The notes under the pieces: generated by a model
The model's input: the letters and a program-made list of their open reading frames with translations, nothing else
What the model was told of the DNA's origin: nothing
The model's database searches: none
Made by a program: the position numbers and the translations under genes
Shown: positions 8,464 to 17,635 of the stretch, piece after piece
Position numbering within the stretch: the first letter of the stretch is position 1
Layout: every line of letters starts with the position of its first letter
Assembly (NCBI GenBank): GCA_041521345.1
Contig: JBGOHB010000002.1
Source of the DNA: Virgibacillus_N oceani_A
Lineage (GTDB): Bacteria; Bacillota; Bacilli; Bacillales; Amphibacillaceae
Strand: one strand, 5' to 3'
DNA: 64,000 nt

Positions 8464-8613
8464 ATGTTGAAATCCTATTTGCTTTTAGTTCATGTGAAAC
8501 TTCTATACTTACCTTTCAAAAATACTTCTCAGATTTTTATGGCTCTGCATGGTTGAACAATACTAAATTTGGGTAAATATGTATTAACACATTATTTGTA
8601 AGGTGGGATAGCA

Positions 8614-9486
8614 ATGGGTATGGAAAAAAACAACGGAAAAATAACCCCTCCGGCTCAAAGGCAGCATAAACAGCCGGGGATTGAATCAAAAATGTTTCCG
8701 GAACCGGCATATCTCCGAAAAAGCTATAAAGGAAGCGGAAAATTGGAAAATAAAGTAGCACTGATTACAGGTGGAGATAGTGGTATTGGAAGGGCAGTAA
8801 GCATTCATTTTGCCAAAGAAGGCGCTAATGTAGCTGTTGTATACCTTGATGAACATGAAGATGCAGAGGAAACAAAACGGCTTGTAGAATTGGAAGGACA
8901 GCAATGTTTATTGATCAGCGGGGATATTGGTCATCAATCCTTCTGTGAAGTTGCTGTAACGGAAACAATAAATAAATTTAAAAAAATTGATATTCTCGTT
9001 AATAATGCCGGTGAACAGCATCCTCAAGGAAGTTTCATGGATATTTCCAGTGAACAGCTGGAACAAACCTTCCGTACAAATGTATTCAGCATGTTCTATA
9101 TTACAAAAGCAGTATTGCCTAATTTAAAGGAAGGAAGCTCTATTATTAACTCTTCTTCCATAACTGCTTACCAGGGAAGTGCAGATTTAATAGACTATTC
9201 GGCAACAAAAGGAGCGATAACCTCTTTTACCAGATCATTATCTGAATCAGTAGCAGCGGAAGGTATTCGAGTTAATGGAGTTGCTCCCGGCCCGATATGG
9301 ACACCGCTTATTCCAGCATCTTTCAGCAAGGAAAAAGTCGATGATTTCGGTGGAAATACGCCGATGAAAAGACCGGGGCAGCCACAGGATTTAGCCCCGG
9401 CTTATGTATATCTGGCATCAGAAGATTCCAGTTATGTCAGTGGTCAAATGATTCATGTAAATGGCGGCATCATAGTTGCAGGCTGA
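8614..9486 (+). CDS. SDR family oxidoreductase (general stress protein 39 type)
   Basis: A 290-residue NAD(P)-dependent short-chain dehydrogenase of the extended-N-terminus class that includes B. subtilis general stress protein 39 (YdaD). About 40 polar residues precede the Rossmann core. TGGDSGIG (residues 52-59) is the cofactor loop, NNAG is at 130-133, and the catalytic Ser lies in the NSSSI segment near 180, with Tyr195 and Lys199 in YSATKG. The C-terminus YVSGQMIHVNGG is typical. AAGGTGGG precedes the start. Substrate unknown. It is single-gene, ending in a hairpin that overlaps the stop codon. Confidence 0.88.
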   Translation: MGMEKNNGKITPPAQRQHKQPGIESKMFPEPAYLRKSYKGSGKLENKVALITGGDSGIGRAVSIHFAKEGANVAVVYLDEHEDAEETKRLVELEGQQCLLISGDIGHQSFCEVAVTETINKFKKIDILVNNAGEQHPQGSFMDISSEQLEQTFRTNVFSMFYITKAVLPNLKEGSSIINSSSITAYQGSADLIDYSATKGAITSFTRSLSESVAAEGIRVNGVAPGPIWTPLIPASFSKEKVDDFGGNTPMKRPGQPQDLAPAYVYLASEDSSYVSGQMIHVNGGIIVAG

Positions 9487-9515
9487 GACAAATTTGTCTC
9501 AGCCTGCTGTTTAAT
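9481..9515 (+). terminator. Hairpin terminator of the SDR gene
   Basis: A 12-bp perfect palindrome around GACAAATTTGTC, extended to GGCTGA / TCAGCC, includes the stop codon. A T-rich tail (TTTAATTTTT) follows on the plus strand. Confidence 0.7.
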
Positions 9516-9523
9516 TTTTATAT

Positions 9524-11032
9524 TTACTCATTATTTCCCGTTGTCTCTCTATCCTTTTGTTTGCGGCTCAATATAATAATAGCCGTAATAAACAATACAA
9601 AGCTCCCTGCTACAAAGGAGATAAAGCTCCAATTTAATCCAGCATCAGGTTGAACGGTAAATATCTCGACTGATTCACGAGCTAGGCCAACCTGATATTC
9701 TCCTTCATCATTTGCACGTACAGTGTGATCTTCCATAAACCCTCTTAGCTGCATTCCTTCACCAATGTCATCCAAAGTGACAACTTGTGTCTCCACATCA
9801 TTATTAATAGCAATATACAATGCTTCATTATCCAGTGTTCGTTTAAAAATACTCATAGCGCCGCTGGAACCGACCATTTCAAAATCCCCGTGTATCAATG
9901 CAGGAAATTGCATCCTTAGCGAAGAAATCCGATTATAGAACTCGGTAAAATCCGATTCTCCGTTGTTAAATGGAACAAGGCTTCTTGTCTCTTCGATCTC
10001 AGTGCCGCCCATAGGTATTTCTGAACCTTGCAGGATAGAAGGCGCGCCTGGTGAGGTATACATGTAAGCGAGCGCGAGCGACCAAACAGTTAACGGATTA
10101 CGTCCATTTTCTCCAATTAATTGCGTGAAACGTTGCGTATAAAAATCATCTACAAATAAAATATCTTTTTCTGTAGCATGTTCTTCATATGCTTGATAAA
10201 TATCTGAAACCTCATTGCCTGCTTGTGAAAAAACTGCTGTAATAACTTCAAACATTTGATAATTGTCCACTGCATCAATAGCAGGATTTTCCAAAAGATG
10301 GGACGTTTCCGCATCCGGGTCTAATACATCTGCAAGCAGGTAGAAATGATCATTGTTACTTTCTATTTCGGCAGTAAGGGTTTCTAAAAATGCAGGATCG
10401 GCTTGATCTGCGGCATGAAGTTTAAAACCGTCAATATCAGTTTCTTCCATCCAGTAGATTGCAACATCGATAAGAAAATCCTGTACTTCAGGATTTTCCT
10501 GGTTTAATACTTCCACATTTTCGGACCAGTCTGTCGTTACATCCATTTCTCCTTTTACCCAGTCCTCTCTTTCCGGATCTTCGGCAATCGGGTGACTTGA
10601 TGCAATATAATTGGAGACGAACTCCATAATCACTTTAATCCCACGATCATGTGCTTCTTCAACCAATCTATGTAAATCAGCCATCTCCCCAAACTGTGCT
10701 TCCAATTCATAAAAATCCTCTATCCAGTAGCCGTGATATCCTTTGGGAGCATTTGCCATAATCGGAGAAATGGAAATGGCAGTATACCCAAGCTCTTCAT
10801 ATTCATCCAGTTTGTCGATGATACCTTGCAGATCCCCGCCGTGATAAGCTAGCTGGTCATTGACATCGATTTGATCATCCAGTTCATAATCACCGTTATG
10901 ATAACGGTCTACCATGATATTGTATATAATTTCATCCTTTACCTGTCTTTCACCATTGGCTGCTTCTGCTTCCGGTTGAAAAGAGGTTAGGACCAGTAAA
11001 AATATAAGAAAAGAAAATAACATTTTTTTCAT
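9524..11032 (-). CDS. Membrane-anchored GH13 (alpha-amylase family) protein, probably catalytically dead
   Basis: A 502-residue protein with a signal peptide (residues 1-24), a GH13 barrel and a C-terminal membrane anchor (about 472-491) followed by a basic tail. GH13 landmarks are intact (YHGGDLQGIIDKLD, GYHGYWIEDFYELE), but the catalytic positions are replaced. The usual nucleophile Asp in GFRLD is His206 (GFKLH). The acid/base Glu in GEVW is Asp235 (LADVLD). The third Asp in NHD is Tyr298 (DDFYTQRF). The VVNH motif reads VSNY. The start at 11032 is set by TTGGAGG 8 bases upstream. It is likely a pseudoenzyme that binds glycans at the cell surface. It cannot be ruled out that it has an unusual mechanism. 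Confidence 0.8.
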   Translation of the reverse strand: MKKMLFSFLIFLLVLTSFQPEAEAANGERQVKDEIIYNIMVDRYHNGDYELDDQIDVNDQLAYHGGDLQGIIDKLDEYEELGYTAISISPIMANAPKGYHGYWIEDFYELEAQFGEMADLHRLVEEAHDRGIKVIMEFVSNYIASSHPIAEDPEREDWVKGEMDVTTDWSENVEVLNQENPEVQDFLIDVAIYWMEETDIDGFKLHAADQADPAFLETLTAEIESNNDHFYLLADVLDPDAETSHLLENPAIDAVDNYQMFEVITAVFSQAGNEVSDIYQAYEEHATEKDILFVDDFYTQRFTQLIGENGRNPLTVWSLALAYMYTSPGAPSILQGSEIPMGGTEIEETRSLVPFNNGESDFTEFYNRISSLRMQFPALIHGDFEMVGSSGAMSIFKRTLDNEALYIAINNDVETQVVTLDDIGEGMQLRGFMEDHTVRANDEGEYQVGLARESVEIFTVQPDAGLNWSFISFVAGSFVLFITAIIILSRKQKDRETTGNNE

Positions 11033-11142
11033 TAGTAAGGCCTCCAATAGAAATACTGCTCTTGTTCTATTATTACGATCACAGAAAAATAGTCAATAAA
11101 AACAGATAAATTGTCAGAAATCCTTCATATTTTATAAACAAA

Positions 11143-11192
11143 GGGACGGTTCTAATGTTGGAGAAAAACTTTCACAACACTAGAACCGTCCC
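11143..11192. repeat. REP-like palindrome with GGGACGGTTCTA arms
   Basis: GGGACGGTTCTA (11143-11154) pairs perfectly with TAGAACCGTCCC (11181-11192). The stem continues as TGTTG / CAACA after one mismatch. Palindromes with AGAACCGTCCC ends recur widely in Bacillaceae genomes, and such REP-like elements can be moved by Y1 transposases (from memory). It sits between two minus-strand genes and may also end transcription of yisL. Confidence 0.6.
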
Positions 11193-11204
11193 CGTGTTTC
11201 AACT

Positions 11205-11558
11205 TTACATTGGCAGTCGCCAGAATCCAAGTATTAATGTGATAAGGAACGCAATAATCAACTGGATCCACGCGCTTTTTTCTGCTTTTCCTTTATTGTT
11301 TCTCACAAGTATCATTTCCATTGCAACGATCACCCAAATACCAGCTAACCCTTTTACAATAGCTTCAGGGAGGAAGCTGCTGCCACCAAAATAATTAGCG
11401 ATTAAATCCCCGCCGGTATACAAAATAAATAAGAAATCAAGTCTTAGTATCATGTGTAATATTTTGCCTGGCTTTGCTTTTCCCTGATTGTACATTACCA
11501 ATGCAATGATGAATAGGATAAGCGCGAGCACCCAACTGGTAATATGCATATGAGTCAT
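11205..11558 (-). CDS. yisL: YisL family (UPF0344) membrane protein
   Basis: A 117-residue integral membrane protein with four hydrophobic segments, beginning MTHMHITSWVLALILFIIAL and ending LIIAFLITLILGFWRLPM. The length, four-helix layout and start motif fit the UPF0344/YisL (DUF1516) family, function unknown. The start at 11558 has GGAGG 9 bases upstream; an in-frame start 54 bases further up has no ribosome binding site. Confidence 0.75.
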   Translation of the reverse strand: MTHMHITSWVLALILFIIALVMYNQGKAKPGKILHMILRLDFLFILYTGGDLIANYFGGSSFLPEAIVKGLAGIWVIVAMEMILVRNNKGKAEKSAWIQLIIAFLITLILGFWRLPM

Positions 11559-11676
11559 TTGTTTATTCCTCCACTTCGCTACAGACTTTCTATTTATTGC
11601 TAAGAACATCATATCATTTTCTATTAGAAAATCCTACAATTTACTAGTTGCTCAACAAGTGTAATTTCTAATAAAG

Positions 11677-11996
11677 CGAAACTTCATTCAGTAGGGGTTT
11701 TCTTTTCATCCCCCACTGAATGTTAGCACCGCAAGGGTATGACCTAAAGGCCCTTGAACGAATCGGGCCGTTACTGGCTGTTGGATCTCCCACTTAGCAT
11801 TTTCATGTTTCCTTCATGCTTGAAGTGGGAGTCTTACGACGTACAGGACGTGCTAGTGCCGACAATGCCACAATTCTTTATGATGGGACGAGGAACTACT
11901 GTCCCGTAGTCCCAAAGGTTTTCGGTGGGACGAGCATTTACGCACAGTCCCAGGACGTGGCGTTTTTGTCGGCCAGCCAGTTACACTGCGATAAAT
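11677..11996. repeat. Intergenic repeat family A, copy 2 (longer form)
   Basis: The region from TTGAACGAATCGGG (11754) to CGATAAAT (11996) matches 134-338, with a 38-base extra block (about 11914-11951) between two AGTCCCA words. Upstream, 11677-11715 forms a CATTCAGT...ACTGAATG hairpin that copy 1 lacks. Strong nested pairing is visible: CTCCCACTT / AAGTGGGAG and TGCCGACA / TGTCGGCC. It is non-coding. Confidence 0.8.
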
Positions 11997-12024
11997 CTAT
12001 AGCAAATCAAACATACTTACAATT

Positions 12025-13200
12025 TCAAAAAACTTTACGCAACGGCTGCTTTTTAAGATAGGTCAAAGTTCTCCAGACCCATTCGAGCGGGCCAAACCGA
12101 AAACGCTGAAACCACCATTTGCTGAAAAACACCTGGAAAATGAACACAATCATTACAATAACAACACCGATCGTTGGGCTTACCGACCCATATAAACCAA
12201 ACCCAACACCGTAAAACAAAGTAAAACTTATTACGGACTGAAAAACATAGTTGGTTAATGCCATTCTTCCAACATAGATAAAGGGTTTGATTAATTTTTT
12301 TCCAAGTTCTGTTTGTGCCATGATCGTAATGGATAAAAGATAAAATATCGCTGAAGCAGTACCGCCAATATTATCTTGAATATAAGAAAACCACGTTGGA
12401 TTTCCATAAAAGTACGGACCCAATTTAAAAGCAATAAATAGAACGAATGAGATATACCAAAGCCGTTTTAATAAGGACAGATGTTTCTTCGGTTCATGAA
12501 AAATCCGCTGCCTTGCAGCATACATCCCAAACAGGAACAATGGTAATAGTATTCCCGCTAAAGGCAAGTATGCTATCCCGCCATTTGCATAAACCCAGTC
12601 ATTGTAATTTTGGGATAAAATAACCAAAAGACTTGATTCCTGATAATTCTCGAATGCCTGACTCACCGCTGCTACGCTATACCAGTCCAAGTGATCCCTC
12701 ACCTGGTACAGGAGCAGTGTAAATAATCCCACGGTTACGGATAATAGGACCATCCCCCACATCAATATTGTCCGGCTTCTTACCTGCAGGAAAAACAACA
12801 ATAACAGGCCGATGATTCCATAACTCAATAGTATATCTCCATGCCAAAGCAAGAAAGAATGGATGAAACCGAAACCAATTAATACAATCAACCTTCTCAG
12901 CAATATCATATAAAATGCTATATTTTTTTCTGCGAGTCTATCTGTCATTAATTGGATACTGAAACCGAATAAAAATGAGAATAACGTATAAAAGCTAGCC
13001 TGAAAGAAAATATCAATGATAGCTTGAATAAACTGATCTATGGGAGAAGTCCATACATCCTCCGCACCACCATACAAAAAGTAAGGAGCTGAAAAGCCTA
13101 AAATATTGACGATGAAAATTCCAAATATGGCAAACCCTCTTGCTGCATCGATCCATACAAGCCGATTTTTCTCATTAATTGGCGAAGCTGCTGTTGGCAT
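12025..13200 (-). CDS. DUF418 family membrane protein
   Basis: A 391-residue polytopic membrane protein with about ten hydrophobic segments. RLVWIDAARGFAIFGIFIVN at the N-terminus is the signature of the DUF418/DUF1624-type families (YeiB, YxaH, YrkO), and the C-terminal half holds the DUF418 pattern (YVGRMALTNYVFQS, GPLEWVWRTLTY). Function unknown; an acyltransferase-like membrane topology is likely (inference). GGCCGGGATG upstream gives a weak ribosome binding site. It is a single gene flanked by repeat elements on both sides. Confidence 0.82.
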   Translation of the reverse strand: MPTAASPINEKNRLVWIDAARGFAIFGIFIVNILGFSAPYFLYGGAEDVWTSPIDQFIQAIIDIFFQASFYTLFSFLFGFSIQLMTDRLAEKNIAFYMILLRRLIVLIGFGFIHSFLLWHGDILLSYGIIGLLLLFFLQVRSRTILMWGMVLLSVTVGLFTLLLYQVRDHLDWYSVAAVSQAFENYQESSLLVILSQNYNDWVYANGGIAYLPLAGILLPLFLFGMYAARQRIFHEPKKHLSLLKRLWYISFVLFIAFKLGPYFYGNPTWFSYIQDNIGGTASAIFYLLSITIMAQTELGKKLIKPFIYVGRMALTNYVFQSVISFTLFYGVGFGLYGSVSPTIGVVIVMIVFIFQVFFSKWWFQRFRFGPLEWVWRTLTYLKKQPLRKVF

Positions 13201-13304
13201 ATTTCATCCCGGCCTTTCGTAAAAAAATGGACTTCTTTATATATGACTGTCTTCTAAAATAATTTTGTTTTTGAAGCAAACTTAGGACATATATTACTAT
13301 ACTA

Positions 13305-13479
13305 GTAGGCCGAATACACGTAGACTCCTGCGGGAGGACAGGCATCGGTGAGACCCCGCGGTGCGCCAATATTGAAGGCCCGACTAAAACCGCCCTTTGC
13401 GGGCAACGTCGGCATCCCCCTTGTCGAGGCAAGGGGGATCACCAGCCGCCCGAGGAAAGCGAAGTGTGTTCGGACTGCC
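13305..13479. repeat. Bacillaceae intergenic repeat family B, copy 1
   Basis: It begins TAGGCCGAATACACGTAGAC, continues with TCCTGCGGGAGGACAGGCAT and ends GAAAGCGAAGTGTGTTCGG. This arrangement (a GC-rich element with CGAATACAC and GTGTTCGG ends) is a common mobile-looking repeat in Bacillaceae. A related copy is at 21281-21565. GC content is clearly above the flanks. No gene was found in 13201-13833. Confidence 0.75.
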
Positions 13480-13833
13480 GATTGAGTAAAAATAGACCCC
13501 CATAATCCGCAAAAGCATTATCCGTAAAATAAAGCGCCACCCAGAAACCGGATATGACTGGCAGCACATTCACGATTAATACGGTTGCATAAAAAAGAGA
13601 TCTGAGATCAGAAAGTAATGTTGATCGCTTACTATGATATACAAATTTATCCTAGTACTTTATATAATATATCCTTCCGAAATAGGTGAAAAAACATAAT
13701 CATTTCAAGTATTTATATCATATCACGGAATGAAAGAGGACAACAGTTATACAGCGATTGCAAGATATATAATATTAAAATTACCTGCTTAAGAGAAGTT
13801 TTCAGGTAGTCATTGCGTGTGAAAACAGCAAAA

Positions 13834-13863
13834 AGCGAGTGTCCTTAAAATTAGACACTCGCT
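13834..13863 (-). terminator. Second tandem hairpin after addA
   Basis: A perfect 10-bp stem AGCGAGTGTC / GACACTCGCT with a 10-base loop is followed on the minus strand by TTTTGCTGTT. Confidence 0.7.
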
Positions 13864-13901
13864 AAAAAAAGAAGCCAACCCTCATATGAAGGTTGGCTTC
13901 T
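13864..13901 (-). terminator. Intrinsic terminator of addBA
   Basis: GAAGCCAACC pairs with GGTTGGCTTC (13871-13900) and is followed on the minus strand by T7 (13864-13870), immediately past the addA stop. Confidence 0.88.
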
Positions 13902-13906
13902 ACAAT

Positions 13907-16900
13907 TTACTCACCTGGCACTTCCAATAAAAGCTGCCTGGAAAAGAAATATAAATATGCTTCTTTCACCGGCTCTTTCCATATTTGTTCAACGGCTTGC
14001 CGGTACAAGTTCAGCTGTGTTTCATACCTTTTCATCAGTTTTCTTTTTGCCTGTGTGTCCACCTCTTCAGGAATGGCATCCGTTTTATAATCCATGATAA
14101 TCCAGCCATCTTCTTTTGGAATCAGGCAATCAATAACGCCCTGAATCAGCACCTGCTCCTCCGTTCCATCTGCCAAGTCAGCATATACTTCATTTGCCGG
14201 CAAGGTAAGGCTGAAAGGGACTTCCCGATGTACATTTTCTACTTCTCTCATATAACCTGCAATTGGTGTAGCAAAAAAACCTGCTATAGCTGAATAATCA
14301 ATGATCGACGCTTGTTCCTGCGTTAGTATTTCTTTTGCTGCCAGAAATTCCACAAATTCTGCAATCTCATCTTCACTTAAAGCTCTGTTCATTGGGATGT
14401 GCTGCATTACCGTATGCATTGCTGTACCTTTTTCCGCTGAAGTAATAGTTTTCTTTTTCTGTATAAAATTAGGCCGTTTTACTATTGGCGCCTTAAATTG
14501 CTGGACAAGCTGGTCTGAGCTGTATTCGTCCTTGATTTCCTGCTGTCTTTTTATTTCGGTTACCGTTTGTTTCGCCCTCAACGCAGCTGCTTCCTTGAAA
14601 CCATAAGTAAAGGATAAACGTTGATCTACTGCCTGCTCCAGACTTTCATCAGCTACAGAAGCCTTCTCCCAGTTGACAATAGTACGCTTTAGCTCTTCCT
14701 TCTTGTCTCCCTCGGCTTCATCTATATTGACAAGCTCACTCCCATGTAAAATAGTTACATCCCATGTGGATGGATCAAGGTGAATCTCATTTAATGTTGA
14801 AATCAGCTCCATTTCTCCACGTAGCAGGTTGTTATCTTCGTGTCTGATAAGGGCTGGCCCTACCCAATCCAGATAAGTTTTGGATTCCATCCGAAAATGT
14901 GCGGGGAGCACCCACTGGGCGTGATCAATCATTCTTTCCCACTTTTTCCGTTTATCTTCCATCGAATTGACGTTTCCGACCATAACGAGTTTTTCTTTTG
15001 CTCTGGTTAACGCCACATATAAAACCCGCATTTCTTCAGCCAAAAGCTCTCGCAGTTTTTCCTGTTTTAAAGCATGATAAAAAAGTGTCGGGTACGTGAT
15101 TCGTTTTACGGGATCGATATATTTGGAAGCAAACCCCATTTCTTTATGGAGTAAATACTGCTGATTTAAATCCATTAAATTAAACTGCTTATCCATTGCG
15201 CCTAAAATGACCACCGGGAATTCAAGCCCTTTACTTTTGTGAATGGTCATGATTCTTACGACATCTTCCTGCTCGCTCAGTGCTCTTGCCGCACCAAGAT
15301 CATCATTATTTTCCTCCATCCGCTCAATGAAGCGTAAGAATCTGAACAGACCGCGAAATGATGTTTCTTCATATGTTCCTGCCCGGTCATAAAGTGCCCT
15401 CAGGTTTGCTTGCCGCTGACGACCGCCAGGCATACCGCCGACAAAGTCGTAGTAGCCTGTCTCCATATAAATATCCCAGATTAATTCCGATAATGCTCCC
15501 TGTCTTGAGGCAAATCGAAATTCCTCCAATTTTTCAAGAAACGCTTTAATTTTGTCTGAGGTATTATTCCGATTGGTATCTATATAGCTTTTCATAGCTT
15601 CATAAAAATAGGATCCTCTTTTCGCCAACCGAATAGCAGCTAATTCCTCTTCATTTAAGCCTACAATTGGTGAACGTAAAACGGAAGCCAGCGGAATATC
15701 CTGTCTTGGATTATCTATTACTTTGAGAAAACTAATCATCACTTTTACTTCAATTGCTTCAAAATAACCAGTGGACAGCTCTGCATAGACAGGAATCCCT
15801 TGTTTCTTCAATTCTTCTACGATCACGGGGCCCCAATTGCTCATGGAACGCAGTAAAATGACGGCATCCCGATACTGGAAGTCCCGCTGTACTCCTGTTG
15901 ATTTATCCACAACTTGCAGCGGTACTCCGCCCTTTTGTCCGATCCATGTTTTAATTTTTTCCGCATAGAAACGAGCTTCCAGCTGAGCTTTTTCTAAATC
16001 CTGATAATCCTCTTCATCTTCTGAGACGTCTACATCTTCTTCTGCTTCTCTGTCAATTATAACGAGTTCGGGATTTGGCTCGGAGTACGGCAGTTCATCA
16101 TACATTTTATTCCCATAGATTAATTCAGCGTTTTTATCATAATCAATCTCTCCCAGTTCCGCATCCAAAATTTGCCGAAAAATATAGTTTGTTCCTGTCA
16201 GTACCTGCTCCCTGCTGCGAAAATTCCGTGCTAAATCAATCCTGCTGGCCGGGTTAGTTTCTTCAGCAAAATATCCGTATTTCTGAATAAACAGCTTTGG
16301 TTCAGCATGACGAAAGCGGTAAATACTTTGTTTCACATCACCCACCATAAACATGTTGCCTGTTCCTGTACGGTCGCTGATCAATGTCAATAAAGTTTCC
16401 TGCACCAGGTTGGTATCCTGATATTCATCAATTAATAATTCGCTGAATTTTTCTTTATAATAATGTGCTACCTTGGAAGGTACCGGTTCAACCGTTGTTG
16501 CCGATTCATCCAAAAATAATGATAAACAGTAATGCTCCAAATCAGAAAAGTCCACAATGGCTTTTTCTTTTTTCTTTGTTGTAAATCGATCTTTAAAAGT
16601 TTTTACCAGCGCTGTCAGCTTTTTAACGACAGGTGCCATTTCCTGCATATCTTCCACATGACTGGCTAAATTTCGTTTGAACCACCTGTCTTTCATTTTA
16701 TTCCAGCGTTTTTTATAGCTGTCTCTCAAGTTTTTTAATTTTTCTTTTTTCTTTTCATCACATTCTATTTTTTTCCCCGATAATCTGCCGAAGCTGCTTG
16801 ATGACATAAATTCCTGCAAATTATCCCAGTTATGAAAATGGTTTAATGCTTCCTTTAGACCAGTAAGATCCTTTTCTATTGCATCCATATAATGAAATGG

Positions 16901-17635
16901 TCCGTCAGTTTCCTGGGTTAAATTGAAAGCTAGATTCATTTCATCCTGAATCGCAGCAAATTGACTTTGAACTTCGTTTTTTATAATATCCAGCCAGGAC
17001 AGCTCCGACTCCTGCCAATCCGCACCTATCTCATAAGCTGTTGCGAGTTCGTCAAGCCATTCATCCGGCCACGGGTTCTGCATTGCAAAATGATATAATG
17101 ACAGAATTAATTCTTCTACAGCCGCATCACTCCGGTCATTGGAAAAACGGTCTACTACAGCGAAAAATTCATCCTGCTCTATATCCCCTGCGCCATACCA
17201 TTCCTCAAACAAATCTTCCATTACTTCCTGCTTTAACAGGTCTGCTTCCATTGTATTTGCAATCCGGAATGCAGGGTCAATATCCAGTAAATAGGCGTGC
17301 TGCTTTACGACATCCAAGCAAAAGGAATGCAAGGTAGAGATCGAAGCACGCTGCAGAAGAGATAACTGCTTTTTCAAATGGATTGATGACGGATCTGCTG
17401 CAACTGCCTTTTCCAAAGCAGCACCAACCCGGTTGCGCATTTCCTGGGCAGCTGCATTGGTAAAAGTTACGACAAGCAGGGAATCAATATCTACCGGATT
17501 TTCTTTATCTAACAGTTTTTGAATAATACGTTCCACGAGCACTGCCGTTTTGCCGGAACCTGCCGCAGCAGCGACAAGCACATCCTTCCCTGAAGTATAA
17601 ATAGCTTCTTCCTGTTCTATTGTCCATTTGACCAT
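13907..17635 (-). CDS. addA: ATP-dependent helicase/nuclease subunit A
   Basis: A 1242-residue AddA, close to the usual 1230. It is a UvrD-like 3'-5' helicase with a C-terminal RecB-type nuclease. It acts with AddB on double-strand breaks and halts at Chi. Motifs: Walker A AAAGSGKTAVLVERI near residue 20, LLIDEYQDTN (motif II) near 410, MTIHKSKGLEFPVVILG (motif V) near 790, YVALTRAKEKLVMVG (motif VI), and the nuclease core IDCLIPKEDGWIIMDYKTD near 1180. Its ATG shares its A (17635) with the addB stop (TGATG), so the two are translationally coupled. Confidence 0.97.
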   Translation of the reverse strand: MVKWTIEQEEAIYTSGKDVLVAAAAGSGKTAVLVERIIQKLLDKENPVDIDSLLVVTFTNAAAQEMRNRVGAALEKAVAADPSSIHLKKQLSLLQRASISTLHSFCLDVVKQHAYLLDIDPAFRIANTMEADLLKQEVMEDLFEEWYGAGDIEQDEFFAVVDRFSNDRSDAAVEELILSLYHFAMQNPWPDEWLDELATAYEIGADWQESELSWLDIIKNEVQSQFAAIQDEMNLAFNLTQETDGPFHYMDAIEKDLTGLKEALNHFHNWDNLQEFMSSSSFGRLSGKKIECDEKKKEKLKNLRDSYKKRWNKMKDRWFKRNLASHVEDMQEMAPVVKKLTALVKTFKDRFTTKKKEKAIVDFSDLEHYCLSLFLDESATTVEPVPSKVAHYYKEKFSELLIDEYQDTNLVQETLLTLISDRTGTGNMFMVGDVKQSIYRFRHAEPKLFIQKYGYFAEETNPASRIDLARNFRSREQVLTGTNYIFRQILDAELGEIDYDKNAELIYGNKMYDELPYSEPNPELVIIDREAEEDVDVSEDEEDYQDLEKAQLEARFYAEKIKTWIGQKGGVPLQVVDKSTGVQRDFQYRDAVILLRSMSNWGPVIVEELKKQGIPVYAELSTGYFEAIEVKVMISFLKVIDNPRQDIPLASVLRSPIVGLNEEELAAIRLAKRGSYFYEAMKSYIDTNRNNTSDKIKAFLEKLEEFRFASRQGALSELIWDIYMETGYYDFVGGMPGGRQRQANLRALYDRAGTYEETSFRGLFRFLRFIERMEENNDDLGAARALSEQEDVVRIMTIHKSKGLEFPVVILGAMDKQFNLMDLNQQYLLHKEMGFASKYIDPVKRITYPTLFYHALKQEKLRELLAEEMRVLYVALTRAKEKLVMVGNVNSMEDKRKKWERMIDHAQWVLPAHFRMESKTYLDWVGPALIRHEDNNLLRGEMELISTLNEIHLDPSTWDVTILHGSELVNIDEAEGDKKEELKRTIVNWEKASVADESLEQAVDQRLSFTYGFKEAAALRAKQTVTEIKRQQEIKDEYSSDQLVQQFKAPIVKRPNFIQKKKTITSAEKGTAMHTVMQHIPMNRALSEDEIAEFVEFLAAKEILTQEQASIIDYSAIAGFFATPIAGYMREVENVHREVPFSLTLPANEVYADLADGTEEQVLIQGVIDCLIPKEDGWIIMDYKTDAIPEEVDTQAKRKLMKRYETQLNLYRQAVEQIWKEPVKEAYLYFFSRQLLLEVPGE

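Noticed and set aside
13305..13479. CRISPR array or insertion sequence as explanation for the palindromic repeats
   Set aside because: There are no evenly spaced identical repeats and no transposase; the elements are dispersed single copies.
13175..13569. Short minus-strand frames over the family B repeat
   Set aside because: They are produced by the GC-rich repeat, lack binding sites and are not kept in the second copy.
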